A DNA stretch of 64,000 nucleotides from Apostichopus japonicus (GCF_037975245.1 NC_092568.1:4723001-4787000), one strand, 5' to 3'. Positions 44,654-57,491 are shown, counted from the stretch's first letter. Numbers and translations: made by a program. The notes: generated by a model from the letters alone, not told the origin.

Positions 44654-47600
44654 GTAGGTATTATCTATTATCTATCTATCCGTCTGTTTGTTTACCTACA
44701 ACGCGTACTAAACACCACCGCACGTCTCGTTACTAGAACTCGGAAATATTAACACATTACCCTACCATGATCGAACTCCACTGGCTCTTGATACGTGAAC
44801 GAATCAACTACAAACTACTTCTGATGGTGTTCAAATGTATGCACAATGTAGGACCACGCTACCCCACCAACTTGTTTCAGCTCCGACCATCATCCACACG
44901 CTCACTTCGCTCTAATTCATTGCTGATGTTACTTATCCATAGAGTAAAAACACAGACTTACGACTTGAGAACGTTCGCATCCAGTGCACCGTGCCTGTGG
45001 AACTCACTTCCAGAACATGTAAAAATGTGCAATACTGTGAACGGTTTCAAATCAGCAAATCTTTTCACCAAAGCATATATGTTATAATTATTATTATTAT
45101 GTTAAGCGCTAAGAGAATTATTTCATAGTTTGTTTGGCGCTATACAAAAATGATCTATTATTATTATTATTGTATTGTTTTGGCTGTCAGCATGCAAGAT
45201 TTACTATGTCAAGTATTCATATGTACAGCCTAGACAATTAAACACATCGTACTTCCAAAGCTGCCGATTTGCAAATTGCTCATTGCTCCGAGTCAGAGCC
45301 CAGATAGTCCTTGTCCAAGATAAATGGGCTCAAACCGGTCGGAGTCCTAAAGGATCCGGAGTTCAGACCTTCACGAGGTTATGTCAAAGTCTGAGCTGTA
45401 TGGACTTAGAAGACTGTTTACAGTCGAAAGTTTACTTTTCAGGACCATCTCTGCCCAGAACTATTCTTATATATATATCATATATTCTTCAGTGAAACAC
45501 AGTGAGGCATCCTTTCCTTTTTGTTACCCATGCAGGTATAGCCTTATATCGCCTAATAATCAGCCAGAAATACGGCTTGAAAAGTATACCAATTAATAGC
45601 TTTTCAAACTTTTTAAGAATTGCTTCTCATATTATTTTAAAGGTTTTATAGCTACCACCAATGACTTCCATAATTCATAAGCATAATTCATAATGTGAGT
45701 GTGTGTTTATGATGGCAAGTTTAAGGTAGTCATTTTATCCCATCGTAAGTGATTTGTACGGAACGTCAGGTTACTGAGGTCAGGTGTTTTACTTGCCTAC
45801 AATCGTTTCTTTACAGAAAGCAACGTTCTTTTGTGTAACCCACAACAATATGTACACATTCATCAACAAGGAACGATTTACTGCAGCGTGTCTAAGCCTA
45901 TATACGGCTTCTACTGGTATTTTGAAGATAACCCACAATCCATAGTAACAATGTTGGAAGACAGTCAGGCCGGGCCTAGGAGTAAAACATTAAGGATTGC
46001 TCGCAATGGATCTCTGATATTCAGTAACGTTTCCCTGAGTGACGAAGGACAGTTTAGAGTCGATGCTATTCTTGACGCTGGTGGCGATGTATCCGCCTAC
46101 ATTGATCTTGTTGTAATAGGTAAGTAATGTATACAGGCTATACTGTTATAGAGAAATATGTCTAAGCAGATGCGAAAGTACCCCACCCAAACTTGAGTTT
46201 ATAATTACCCTTTCATTGTTTCCATTTGACATGAAGTCGTTTTAAGGAATAGTCCATCTGTTTCTTAGCTTAATGCTTTGCCAAAGGACCGTCATTGCCA
46301 ACTGCCAAACATTAAAGGAAGGTTTCCAAAGTTTTAATTCCGATTCGGTACTCCATATTGATTACGTTATAAATCATTTAGGTACTTGTGTGCTGTTGGA
46401 ATATGTTTTGAAAAGAAAGTCGATGAATCCAGTTCCCTGTGTTACGTTGGAATGCGAGAGGTCTCGATAACTAATTTTTAACGAGACACAAGCCTGGGTT
46501 CGTTTTTGAGAGGAACACAGACAAATTGACGAGTTTAGAGAATTTAAATGAGAACGTAAACTATATTGAACAATGGAGTTTGAACCAACAACAACAAATG
46601 GTAATTACAAATATATAGAAAATTACTCACAAACTTAACAAGATAGGATACACTTTAAAACACGCTGGTCTCTTCCAACGGCGATATCCCTCAGCGGCCA
46701 CGACCTTGATGACGACGATTCTCGGTCCGTTGTACTGCGAAATTCACTGGTCCTCGACGAAGTTTCTCGCGATCCCAGAAACAGCAGTCACCTTCTTTCC
46801 GGTGATGCTCCAAAATAGAAGACGGACTTCCAGCCACAATCGAGTGAAGCACAGGTCGAACTTCTCGCCGACTAAATATTACCAGAGTCAGTCCAAAATC
46901 AGCTTTATAGCCACCAACTCCTGGCGTAACGAACTTCCTCAACGGAGACAGAAATTCTTCACCTTCTCCGAAATAACGACTGGAAAACTGTAGTTTCACA
47001 GCAAAGTCCTCTTCAAACTTCTGAATGGAAGTGCAGAATCAATCTTGGTATCGATATCTCAATCCCTCAGAAATTACTGGCAGTTGAGCACTGACAATAT
47101 TTAGTAGAATGGTATAATATGTGTCGTCGCTTGTATTCGTTCAGAAACTCAGAAACTCTCCGATCTGGGCGGGTTTTTATACGATTCGTCAGGTCAAGAA
47201 TCATCTAGATCTTTCTCGATACACCTGAGTAACAATTCGACCCAGTTTCTACGTTCACGGAAGTCCTTTGCATATATCGCGAACATTCCAGAGAATCCAC
47301 GAAGATGTGTGCACAGCGCAACGGGACTTCACGTAAACCGACGTTAACCCGAGACCAGCGTGTCATCATAAGGAATATACCAGAACAATCGTTTATTATA
47401 ACATTCTGACACGGTAACCCGACCTAATTTCTCAAATATTGATTGATCACGTAGGCAATTCAAATACTTTCTATAATATAACATTAGGTTCCTTACTAGC
47501 AGTGACTAGTGTTAGGCTACAATGGGCCCTCGTAACACCTGGAATCCTTTAATTTTACCCTAGTATGTCTCAATGATTACGCAAGTGTCAGACAAGCCAC

Positions 47601-50600
47601 GTGGACAAACCCCGCGTAAGATATATGCGTTTTTAAGTCGATTATATATGCATATCTATTAATATATAGCCAACAAGGGCGGCGGAACCGGGGGGGAGGG
47701 GGCACAGGGGGCACGTGCCCCCCACTTTTCCTCAGGTTAAAAATGTGCCCTTTTTCTAGATAAAAAATTGAGGTGTCTCAAGTTAGCAAGAGGCCAGGGA
47801 ACCAGAATAAACACTCGGGAAGGGCCGTTTCCGGCCATCTGAGGGGTTTGTAGAACCAAAAATTTTCTTGTACGCTCCGCGCCAACCGATGGTGGCGCTC
47901 CGCTCAGATAGTCGTGCATACAAGATTGCAAATCCTTGCTACGCCCCTTACTTTTAATGAATTTCTGTGGGTCAAACTCAATTTTCAAATTGCAAACCTG
48001 GGTATACCAAACACAATGTTGTGCATGTCTAAATATGTGATTTTGGAACTATGGGAGTCAACGAAATACAGGGAACAACAAAATCACAGACAGATGATTA
48101 CATAAGATAAAGCTGTTATTTTTTATCAAAGGTCATATTTTACTCACAATTAAAGTGAGAATGCTTAATAAAAGAAAAGAAATTGGAAGAATGCAATTTG
48201 ATGTTTATAAATACGTTATGTAAAAGAAATCACGTTAAGTCAGAAACAATATGCAACATGTTGCAATCAAAATACTAAAATTTTGGCTATATGTTTGAAC
48301 AGCTAAATGATCGGTTTAAAAACATCCGAAATCCCCTTTCCAACGGATTTAGAATGGGTTTTTTACTTTCTGAAATGATCTATTTGTGATGTTCTTTCCT
48401 TTTTAGTTCCCACAACACAGATGTATCCCAAAATAGATGGTTGCCAGAGTGATGATTGCCGTTTGTTTCGTAATGGTGAACTCAATTTGACATGTACAAT
48501 GATTGGACGACCGGCAGTGAATCTTACTTGGTACAATGAAATTGCGGAGGCGGCAGTGACGGACGCCACTGAACAGAGTTACAAGGACCCATCCTCAGAT
48601 ATGTTTGTGTCTTCTTCTACCATCAGTGTAAAGATAGATATCGAAAACGTACACAACTTGACATGTTTCCCACGAGGTTTATCAGTTCCCGAAAGGACAA
48701 AGAACGCGTCGGTTCTTTTGATGGGACCTACAAATCTTGATAATGTATACAGGACCAAATACCTTAATATTAATGAGGACACTAATTACAATGAGCTACT
48801 ACAAAATAGATGTGACAGAGAAGCAATGTTTATTCAAAGAGCAGAACCTAGTGGCGAGACCATTAAAATGGCAGATAGATACGATGATCATGGTCCACTT
48901 GTACTTACGTCAATGTGTCGTTCAAATCATACTTACACAAGAACTTCGATTAAATTGCTTCGTTACAAAACACCAGATGACAGTAGTGCATCATTCGTTG
49001 AACAATGTCAAAGTAAAAACAATTGCATTATTGCTGCTGACGATGGTAACGCAACCTTGACATGTGTTGTTAATAACACTCGTCCTGCAGCAGAAATCTC
49101 ATGGAAAGGAGGTAACCAACATGTGTCGATCATTGAAACATCAGCTTCCGCGTCATGTATCTTCGATGTTTGCAATTCATCTGTGACAATCCGAGTTAAA
49201 GTTACCAGCTATCACGGCCAAACCGAGTATCCGCATAATCTGATGTGTCTTGTTACTCTCCCGGGATCTGGGTTTAGTGACGTGTCGTCTGTTACATTAC
49301 AACTGAAAGGTAAGAAGATGTTACTCAGTAGATTAAAGGGAAGAGTTAACTTGGTGCTGGTCTTCCTAGTATTTCTACCTGTACATTTGCCAATGATTGC
49401 TTATCCTTAAAAAAGTTTCCCGATTTCCTTAAAGTGATCCCATGGCAGACAATATGCGGCTTACACTAAAGGGAAATATTCCACACTATTAGTTGGAAAC
49501 CCCATAACAGTATCTTTTCCCTATAACTCGAGATATGGTTTCTTGAATGTAACCTATTTTGACTGGCTAAACCTCCACCACCAGGAAGTGAACCACAGTA
49601 CAATAGGTGATCTGTGATGTCATCAGGACGATTGGTCTTTAAAGCTTTACTAAAGTTACTATAATCTTATTCTTTTATCCTTTAAACCTGATACATTTAG
49701 ATTGCTCGATTAGCTGGCTTCCCCGTAGGGTTTAATTCAAATGCAAGTTTTTAGAAATATTATTTTCCTCTGTGGATATATGGTTGAAATAGTAACCCAC
49801 ATTATAAAAGACTCTCTCCCCAAAAGAACATTTTTTTGCCCGATAACTGATGTGAAACTAAGACGTTTTATGACAAAATTACCAATGAAAACTGGAATCA
49901 TGTCTTAAACCCGAATGATGCTGACTCTGCATATTCTTTATTTTTCGAGAATTTTCCTCAACTTACTATTGTTTCCGTTGGAACGTCACAAACCAGGTAA
50001 AAGCAAATCTTGGTGGACCAGTGGCATTTCTTAATCTGGTCGTTCCAAGCAAAAGTTTTACACAAATACATTAAGATTCAAATGACAGCAACCGCCGTGA
50101 TTACGTTAGATTTCGTAGTAGACTAAATATTGGTATTAGTACGGCTTAAAGACGTCATTTTTGCTCGCTTTTAAGCGACAATATTCATACCAAACGTTAT
50201 TGGAGTGTATAAAACTCAATTATAAAAGGAACTTAACCAATCCACCAACCATTATCCTTAGAAGATACACTATAATGATATCGAATATGACGATCCCACT
50301 GATATTTGCACCATACTCAATAATTATTTGATCAATATCGGACCATCTCTATAGCTGATCGACTACAAGATAGCTATCATTCCTTTAACGTTTTTCTTCA
50401 TACTGCAAATCCTGCCAGTTTCTGCGATGCCGGATTACATATATAGTCTTATCTAATTTAAAAGTCATTTATAGCGTTTTCTAATTTCAAAGTATATAGC
50501 CAACGAATAATTTGTTATAATTTGCACTTTGCCTTTGTGTTTTTCTTTTTGCATCTTGTGCTTGTTTATTGTTGTTGTTTACTTTTCCCGTTTACCTTGT

Positions 50601-51420
50601 ATTTGTCTATTGTTACATAAGCTAGTTATAGCTTCTTTGGATTACCCTCAACCCATTGTTTTTTAATTTAAATTCATCGATTCTTTACTTTTGAGCTGCT
50701 TAAAGGTACAGCTTGTCTCATATTTACTATTAATACTTACTATGTCAAGCGACGATGGTTGAAATAAAGTTTTCAAATAAAAGATGAAAAATCAAAATAT
50801 TTTGTAGATCAAGTTCATTAGAATTGCCATGATAACCTTTTACATTCTTCTGTTACCAGATATTAAAAATATCACCAAATTTAAGAACAATCTGCTATGA
50901 GGATGTGGATTTACAAGGGGCTGTAGTCATATGTTTAGAAGTATTGCACCTTCACCAACTTTAATATTGTAAAATATCAGTGTGCCCTGCATAAATTTGA
51001 AAGAAACTGTTATAAGCCCAGCCTTAGAAATGTTTGGTGAGTCCTCGGACGGATCGATTGTTCTATGTTAGTTTCAGATATTTTGTTACAACTGCGGTAA
51101 GTAATTGTTTCATCAGAACATGGCTCTGACATTAAATAATTTGTTTATATCCAGGGACAGATAATGTGAATCCCTCATCGGATAATGTGAATCGTTCAAC
51201 GGAGTCATGCACATCACCTGCTCCTTCAGAGTCACCGTCAACAACACCAAATAAAGTTAATGGAGAGTGCGTTTGTCATTGGATCATTATCAGCCTCCTC
51301 ATCATCATAATTGTTATCCTAATCGTTGTGATAGCCTATATTTTAAGGAGCCAAGCATGTAAGAGGAAAGACGGCGGAAATAAGGTACAGTACAGTAAAA
51401 TTGCGCAATCAGGGGGCTGA
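44573..51420 (+). CDS. IgSF gene 2: paralogous Ig-like receptor (joined exons)
   Basis: Proposed join: 44573-44653, 45817-46119, 48407-49309 and 51155-51420. All junctions are phase 1, as in gene 1. The pieces total 1553 nt, or 518 codons with the missing upstream base, and the frame is open throughout. The two Ig exons and the membrane exon have exactly the same lengths as in gene 1 (303, 903 and 266 nt). The introns are longer because of a LINE tail, a solo LTR and a hAT-like insertion. The initiator exon is not identified. Function as a surface recognition receptor is inferred. Confidence 0.78.
44692..45172 (+). mobile_element. LINE (CR1/L2-type) 3' end in intron 1 of IgSF gene 2
   Basis: The frame starting in LQRVLNTTARLVTRTRKY, then shifted to ELHWLLIRERINYKLLL and later SLRSNSLLM and PCLWNSLP, matches the order of blocks at the C-terminus of CR1/L2-type reverse transcriptase proteins. 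It ends in a short 3' stretch ('gcgctaagagaatt', 'ggcgctatacaaa') with an ATT-repeat tail at about 45150-45172. It is 5'-truncated, with a frameshift near 44765. Confidence 0.82.
45817..46119 (+). CDS. IgSF gene 2, first Ig-like domain exon
   Basis: A 303-nt phase 1-1 exon (acceptor ctttacag, donor gtaagt). It shows an early cysteine (VLLC), the B-strand cysteine (IYC), the C-strand tryptophan (FYWYF) and GSLIFSNV.LSDEGQFRV in the E-F region, so valine replaces the F-strand cysteine. The match to the gene 1 exon is only about half, with conservation concentrated in GSLIFSNVS and DAGGDVS. This is the most diverged exon of the pair. Confidence 0.85.
46440..47537 (-). mobile_element. Solo LTR in intron 2 of IgSF gene 2
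   Basis: A 1098-bp element with TG...CA ends. On the minus strand it begins TGTTACG and ends CGTAACA, a 7-bp inverted terminal repeat, and it is flanked by the 4-bp duplication CCTG (46436-46439 and 47538-47541). A TATA-like box (CGTATAAAAACCCGCC) on the minus strand lies near 47190. A 100-codon frame at 46691-46999 has no recognised domain. The much shorter intron of gene 1 lacks this block. No internal retroelement region is present. Confidence 0.75.
47669..47952. mobile_element. hAT-like fragment in intron 2 of IgSF gene 2
   Basis: Its left end (CAAGGGCGGCGGAACC and about 90 bp after it) matches the left end of the element at 61574. Its right part carries the shared ~93-bp module (47818-47913) and ends in 'ccttgctacgcccctta'. 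The two ends are not good inverted repeats of each other, so this may be a chimera or a decayed relative. Confidence 0.6.
48407..49309 (+). CDS. IgSF gene 2, long extracellular exon
   Basis: A 903-nt phase 1-1 exon (acceptor ttttttag, donor gtaaga). It is colinear without indels with 24167-25069 and about 83% identical in protein. By hand count roughly 64 base changes alter an amino acid and about 17 do not. Ig landmarks are LTC, NLTWYN, LTC, later LTC, EISWK and LMCLV. Cysteine count differs: QC becomes HN near the end. Confidence 0.85.
49310..49410 (+). CDS. Possible alternative hydrophobic C-terminus (unspliced form) of IgSF gene 2
   Basis: If the donor at 49310 is not used, the frame continues for about 33 residues and ends in a hydrophobic run (VNLVLVFLVFLPVHLPMIAYP region) right before the stop. 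That is the layout of a GPI-anchor signal or a short C-terminal membrane anchor. Intronic poly(A) signals at 50763 and 50776 could end such a transcript. In gene 1 the same stretch is broken by changes that introduce a stop after 10 residues. Expression is unknown. Confidence 0.35.
51155..51420 (+). CDS. IgSF gene 2, stalk, transmembrane and tail exon
   Basis: Identical in sequence to 26923-27188. It encodes the Ser/Thr/Pro stalk, the Ile-rich transmembrane helix, the basic stop-transfer and the tail with VQYSKI. The acceptor and surrounding intron are identical too. The possible internal donor is at 51383. Confidence 0.82.
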
Positions 51421-52848
51421 GGGGGCAAAGAGTTCGAGTGCGGGGGGGTTGCATGCGATCGGTTCAGTCACTTTAGGTACTTTAGCAATACGCCCCTTCC
51501 CAAACACTTGAATAATGGTAACGGTACTGTCATGTTTGTTTACCAAATTTGAACAGTTTAATCCTGATTTCCGTCCTCTAATTTGTTGAAGGGATCGTCC
51601 AACTAAAAATATGAACTTGATGTATTGTAGCGAAAGTCAAGCACGTAGCCAGGATTTCATCTTAGGGGGAGGGGCGGATTCAAATGATTGACCTGTCAAA
51701 GAATACGCTGCGCGCTATCTGATTGGGGTCCAGGGGCCCGCTATAGAGTCCCTATACAATATGGTGGACTTTAGAGGCTTCAGAGCTTTCAAATATTATC
51801 CAATCGCTGGAGACTTTAGCCATGTAAAATTGTATTCAAATGATTCAAGTACCGTAGTTAATATCTCACTCAAAATGGCAGCTAATTCTAGGATGGCCTA
51901 GTCTAATCCATGACACTGTGGCAGTAGCCAGTAAAACAAAACAAACAGTACGATGGTGTCACGGTTTGATATCAGTTTGATGTCTACAGCCTACAGCAGG
52001 GTTGCAATTTTTCTGTAACACAACCGGTCAAAATATAAAGATTAAAGCTGGCCAAATCGAGTGAATAAAGTCCCAAAACTGTACTTTTGTTCGATTTCTG
52101 CTCCTGTATACGTAACCATACAATTTGTTAATTTGCATTCCTTTTCTATATGGTTACTCTATGTAGGCTACCTACAACGATAGCTTAAACATACTGCTAT
52201 GCTTTGAAATCTAGTTTTAGTCATAAATGGGAATGAGATGTTCCAATTTCCACATTTCTCAAACTTTGTGTGAGATCTCTCTACGTTCTTCTCCAAATTC
52301 TATCCCGCTCATGGTCCCTTTTTTCTCTCTCTCTCTTTATTTTCACACTTTCTCTCTCTAAACTTCCACCGACCTCTCCCCCTCCCTCTCTCTTGCTTTT
52401 CTCTCATTCGGGGGTGGGGGGGGGGGTGAGCAAAGTCACTATACCCTTAGCTGATAACTTTAAGAGCTCTGTTCTTATACTGTTTACAGTACATAAGGTA
52501 TCGGTCACACTTCGTTCACCAAATCCTATAAGTATTTTCCTTATAATTGGACGATTCATGTTTTTCAGTAAAATTTCTTAATTACCGAATCTAATTTAGA
52601 ATTTAAAATAAATTTAATAATTTAAAAAATCAAAAATGCTTTTGCAAGGGGATTTGACAATTGGGTTCACTTTTTCGGAGTCATTTTGGTCTGGACTATT
52701 CTGTCAACAGTACTGTTTAAGCAAATTCTCTGTCTATGATTTACTATAATTATAATTTAAATAAATTTGTATATGAAGCTTCATTGACTTAGGCTTCATT
52801 CATTCAGCCTTTGCCCAGGGCCATAGTCCATCGGCTTTATTACATTAA
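51421..52848 (+). other. 3' flank of IgSF gene 2, no further exon recognised
   Basis: Duplicate of 27189-28616, with the same AATAAA about 650 bp after the stop, the CT-rich tract near 52320-52410 and one extra G in the poly-G run. Confidence 0.5.
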
Positions 52849-53096
52849 TCGGCTTAACTGTATCGTCGTTGGAAAATAAAATATTTCGGTTAGGCCTCTT
52901 CTAACTCATACAGACCGATCAGTCTGTATGAGTTCACGTGTGCGATGTTGAAATTACGTAATATATCATACTGTAATATATCATACAGTAAAATATCAGA
53001 TTAACTTCGGACGGTCGATATAAACGATGGTATAAACTTATATACATACACATGATATAACAAGCATAGTGGCTGGTTATCTCGTTGGTTAGTATA

Positions 53097-53259
53097 CAAA
53101 TAATGAATGGTTATGAGTGCAATAGTGCAAATATTTCATGAGTTGAAAGATGGAATGTTCCATTCAACGAGGCGCAGCCGAGTTGAATGGAACAAATTAC
53201 ATCTTTCAACGAATGAAATATTTGCACTATTGTACGAGTGGAAACCACTCATTATTTGT
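53097..53259. repeat. Long hairpin (fold-back) repeat, copy in unit C
   Basis: Identical counterpart of 28864-29026 within the near-identical block. Confidence 0.85.
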
Positions 53260-55469
53260 TTTATACAACACCTTCAAATTTGGATATAATTTGATGTAAA
53301 ATGCACTCAAGCAACAGATTGTTTTAAACAGACTGGTTTCTCTGCTCTCCTACCATTGAAAAAGTGCTATCAAGAAATTATAACACATGGTTCTATTTCA
53401 TAGAGTGCAATAGACCGGATTTTGCATGCAATCGACGAGCAATTGACCAATCAAATGGCCGGAATATAATTAGGTGATGTAGAGTGTGTGTAGAGTGAGT
53501 GTGGCGAGGGGAAGTGGATGGTAGAAATCAAAATATTAGGATAATATTTAAGTTGACACTTAATTTGCTAGTATTAATTTAAGAATTCCCATCAATTGAG
53601 GATTAGCGTCAACCGCGAAATGGTTTAACTAAGTCTTTAAATGCATTTTGTAACTTTCGTCCAATATTTCTTGTTGCCCACCAATGTCATTTGAAGGCAA
53701 GTGGGGGGGGGGGGAGGAGGGGCAAGACATTTCATTGGGGACACAGCCCCTCACCCCTGCTGGTAACGCCACTTGCATTTACGCTGACGGCAAACTACAA
53801 TAATAGAGGCACAAATATTGTAAAATATGTTGCTACGAAGATCGTTGCAACACTGTTCATGTTTCGTGGGGTTCGCTCTACCCCCTCTCCCACTCTCGGA
53901 CTTCGGTCAGCGAATGTAGGATTACATAAACAGCTGCAAAATGCACACACCTACACATCTATGGAAATTTATGAGCAACGTACTTAAATAATCGTCTCAA
54001 TATATGTATACCCTTAATGTACCATGTGACTATAGCATCCGGAATAGTGTTAACAGTAGAATGCTCCCCTCCCTCACCCCATCCCCTCCAGCATGATGTG
54101 ACAACAATATTTTGTCGTAAATAACGAGACATATAAATTTTGATCTCTATAATCTTGATAAATTTCAACTAAATTAAGAAAATGTGTTTAGCTCTATATT
54201 CTGTTACAGGTTGTATTTACAGCCATCCATGGAAGGCTATGTAACCCTTGTCTTATTCAATCAGTTTTCAGCCCTATTTTGTTTGTTTAGATTGTAGAAA
54301 CGGAGTCCGAAGAGGGGAAAGAGATGATTGCAAAAAAGACACAAGAAACGGAATTTGCTGACAACAATGAGTAACCATCACTTCGACTTCACTTATTTTA
54401 GCCCGTGTATATACCTAAAGCGTGACAAATGGTGGAGGAATGGGGCAGAGCTTTTTCTAAAACGGATCACCGAGGCGAGAATACATATATTCATGGACGT
54501 GATAAAACCAGCACCCTGTTAATGTTATATACTGTTGTGGAAGATTTTAGGAGAGCGTTTAAAGGTAATATTACCCGATAAGTTATGACGTATTACCTCC
54601 GGTCTAAAACCAGATAATTAGAGAATATTAGAAAGAAATGATTGAGTCAGATCAGATCACACCCGTTTATGGATACTGACTCTACTATGTGTTTCACTAT
54701 GGCAAGGTCGAGTTTACTCCCAAAATCATTTCAAAGGACACGAATGTGTGGTTTAAGAAATTTAAATCGTTGATAACATTATCCAAACAGTCAACATGAC
54801 AGAATACAGTAGAATAAAACCAAATGTGAAGGACACTACCAAACAGTTATACTGTTAACAAGGCTAGTGACAATTAAAAAAGATGGGCCAAAAGCAAAAC
54901 AAATATAGGCTTCGATTCAACAAAGATCTTGGCAGATTATAGACAAGAAATGGACTGGACAGGAGAAAACTGAAAAGAAAGGAAAAGAAAGGGAAAACAG
55001 AAACAAGGAAGGGATGGGTAGAGATAAGTGAAGAAAGAATTAAATTGTGAAAAGAAAGAACACATCAACATGAGATGGAACACATTAACGTGCGGAGAGG
55101 AATGTGAGTACCTTAAAAATATTCAATTTCCTCTTCAAAGAGTTTTAGAGAAGAAAGGACTGTCACAAGTTGGAGCAGTAGTTGTTGAGAAGTAATTTAC
55201 CATTCCGAGTATGTAGTAGGTGACTTTAAATACATTTTCTAGTATTTCTGAGTATATTGTAGCAGGTTACTGTAAATCATTTCTAATACGAGTAGTGATG
55301 GAATAGTTCAAATGGCTCACAGCACATGTACTAAGAAAGAATTCTCTGAGCAAATAGCGCTTCTTGTAAAGACGGCAAGTAGAATAATGACCGGGTTTGT
55401 AAGTAAATATCTTAATTTATATATTTTGTAGAATCTGAAGTCGTCTTAAGTATGATCCTTTAGCTGTAC

Positions 55470-55592
55470 CATGTATATATATATATTATATATATTTGTT
55501 ATATATATATATTTATATATTTACATATATATATTATATATATATTACATATATTATATATATATATATACATACATATATATATATATATA
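55470..55592. repeat. (TA)n microsatellite, interrupted
   Basis: The copy C counterpart of 2181-2286, with different interruptions (TATTATA, CATACATA). Confidence 0.92.
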
Positions 55593-57444
55593 TTACTTAC
55601 TTTTACAAAAGGATCTGTCAGCTCAAATCCGAACTTTTCCTTTCTTTGCTGACCTAGTCTTTCATTTTATGTATTTGTTACATCTCAGTGCAATTTGATA
55701 CATTTTGTTCCTTCAGTTTTATTTTCCCATTCGTATTCCTCAGGGTTTGAAGCCTCAAATCGTTTGCTACAGTGAACTATTTACTCATTAAGTTTTATTT
55801 TGATCTCATTTAATATAAGGGTAAGGAAGACTATGAAATGTCTGATATATTTAGACCAGTAAACCCAGATTGCGCGTTAAACTCTGAGTAACAACTACTA
55901 GTGCTCCACTAGTCTCAACTAGTCTCAACCTATATATTTTCACTTTCTTACCTGAGTCGACGATATAAGAAGCTATACGTTTGATTTGATGATCACCATG
56001 GGTAAATATTGGTTGTATCACCGGTCATTGGCCTTTTCTTTACTCTGTTGCTTCTGTTAGTTTGCTTTTAGACCTTGTAGCCTATGAGTGATTGTGAAAA
56101 TTGTTAATATAAGTTGGTGACTGTTTAAATGGCATACACTTGTCCTCATTTCGCAACTATTAAATTTGTATCATTTCTAACTTTAATTAGAAATTGAATA
56201 AATGTTCATAAAGTCCCAGTTCATGGATCAGACAACCGTATGAGTAGGGATTAATTGTAATTCTTAGTTATCAGTGCAAACAATCAGTTATCTGTTTTAG
56301 ATACACTTATATATAAATATTTAGAGGGACAGTGTATGGTGGGAAAGGGTTACAAAAAAGCCCAGAGCTGGGAAATGGAAGGCAGATAGTGACATTTATG
56401 AGGACTATTCCATCATTTATTTTCTGATTGATCATCATATTAGTTAGTCAATTGCATCTTTGCTAGAAGTAACCAATAGGATGGGGAGAAGTCATGTGAC
56501 CCAGAGTTGTTGTCACTTAGTTTTGGTAAAATTGTATCTTGTTTAAGTTCTGGATAGTTTGATTCTTCATCTATACAGGGCGAGACTTCTCTTGCTTAAT
56601 CTGTTGTACTTAATATTTAATAATACTTATTTACTTAATTTATACTTTAAAATACTTATAATATTTTTGTTAATATACCCGGGAAAAGTATTGTATAAAT
56701 AGAGAGTTTTGAAGATGTCCATCAAGTAGAACTTTATTCTTAAATTATGTTGAAAATGTCATAATAGTATCTTTTTGGCCACTGTTCTGGATCTTGCCGA
56801 GATGGTAACCATGAACGTTTCACCGGAACCTTAATTCGCGAAAATGAACTTTCCGCGTTTAAGCAAGAGAGCGAGCAGTTCGCGACAGCACCAGTGTAAA
56901 ATCAGATAAGTTTAAGTATATATTCCTTTTCTTGTAACCTTTGTCATGGCCATAGACAATAAGTTTAAGTTTTTTTCTAAGTTCTAAATGTTTAGTGTAT
57001 AGTACAGTGCACACTGTAGCCTTATTATTGTTAATATTGTCTATACCACCTGTGCTGCATATTGATGTACCGTGTTCAGTACCACAGTAACCAGTATGTT
57101 ATGTAACTGCAAGAATTAATATTTAAGAGTGTGGTCAAGTTATCATAATTGTAATGTAGATCCTTTTTATTGTTTTGTGCCATTGATAGCCTTAATTATA
57201 ACATCCCCATTTCCCACAATTGGAGGACTGAAAATATAAGTAGTTCATGGTACATTTCTTTGTGTTTTGTGTCTCTCATTGTAAACCTGTGTAGAACTGA
57301 CTCAGCAGTTGTTTTGAATATCAGCATTGAACCATTCGGACTTGGAGACAATGTTATTCTGTCTTGAGGCCTAGGTCCACTTGATACACATATTGCTGAC
57401 CCATTGTCCTAATTACCTTGACCGAATTAGGAAAGGAGGGTTAC

Positions 57445-57446
<2 letters not shown>
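55593..57446 (+). other. Copy C flank, colinear with 2300-4188, no gene recognised
   Basis: Matches copy A along its length with scattered differences. Short frames are not conserved as reading frames between the copies. Confidence 0.55.

Positions 57447-57491
<45 letters not shown>

Larger units (their letters stand above)
49974..54669 (+). repeat. Near-identical 4.7-kb duplicate block, copy 2
   Basis: This is the partner of 25742-30436. It covers the transmembrane exon of IgSF gene 2 (51155-51420), the intron 5' of it and the 3' flank. Beyond 54669 it continues into sequence shared with copy A (from about 1370) but not with the flank of gene 1. Confidence 0.93.
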
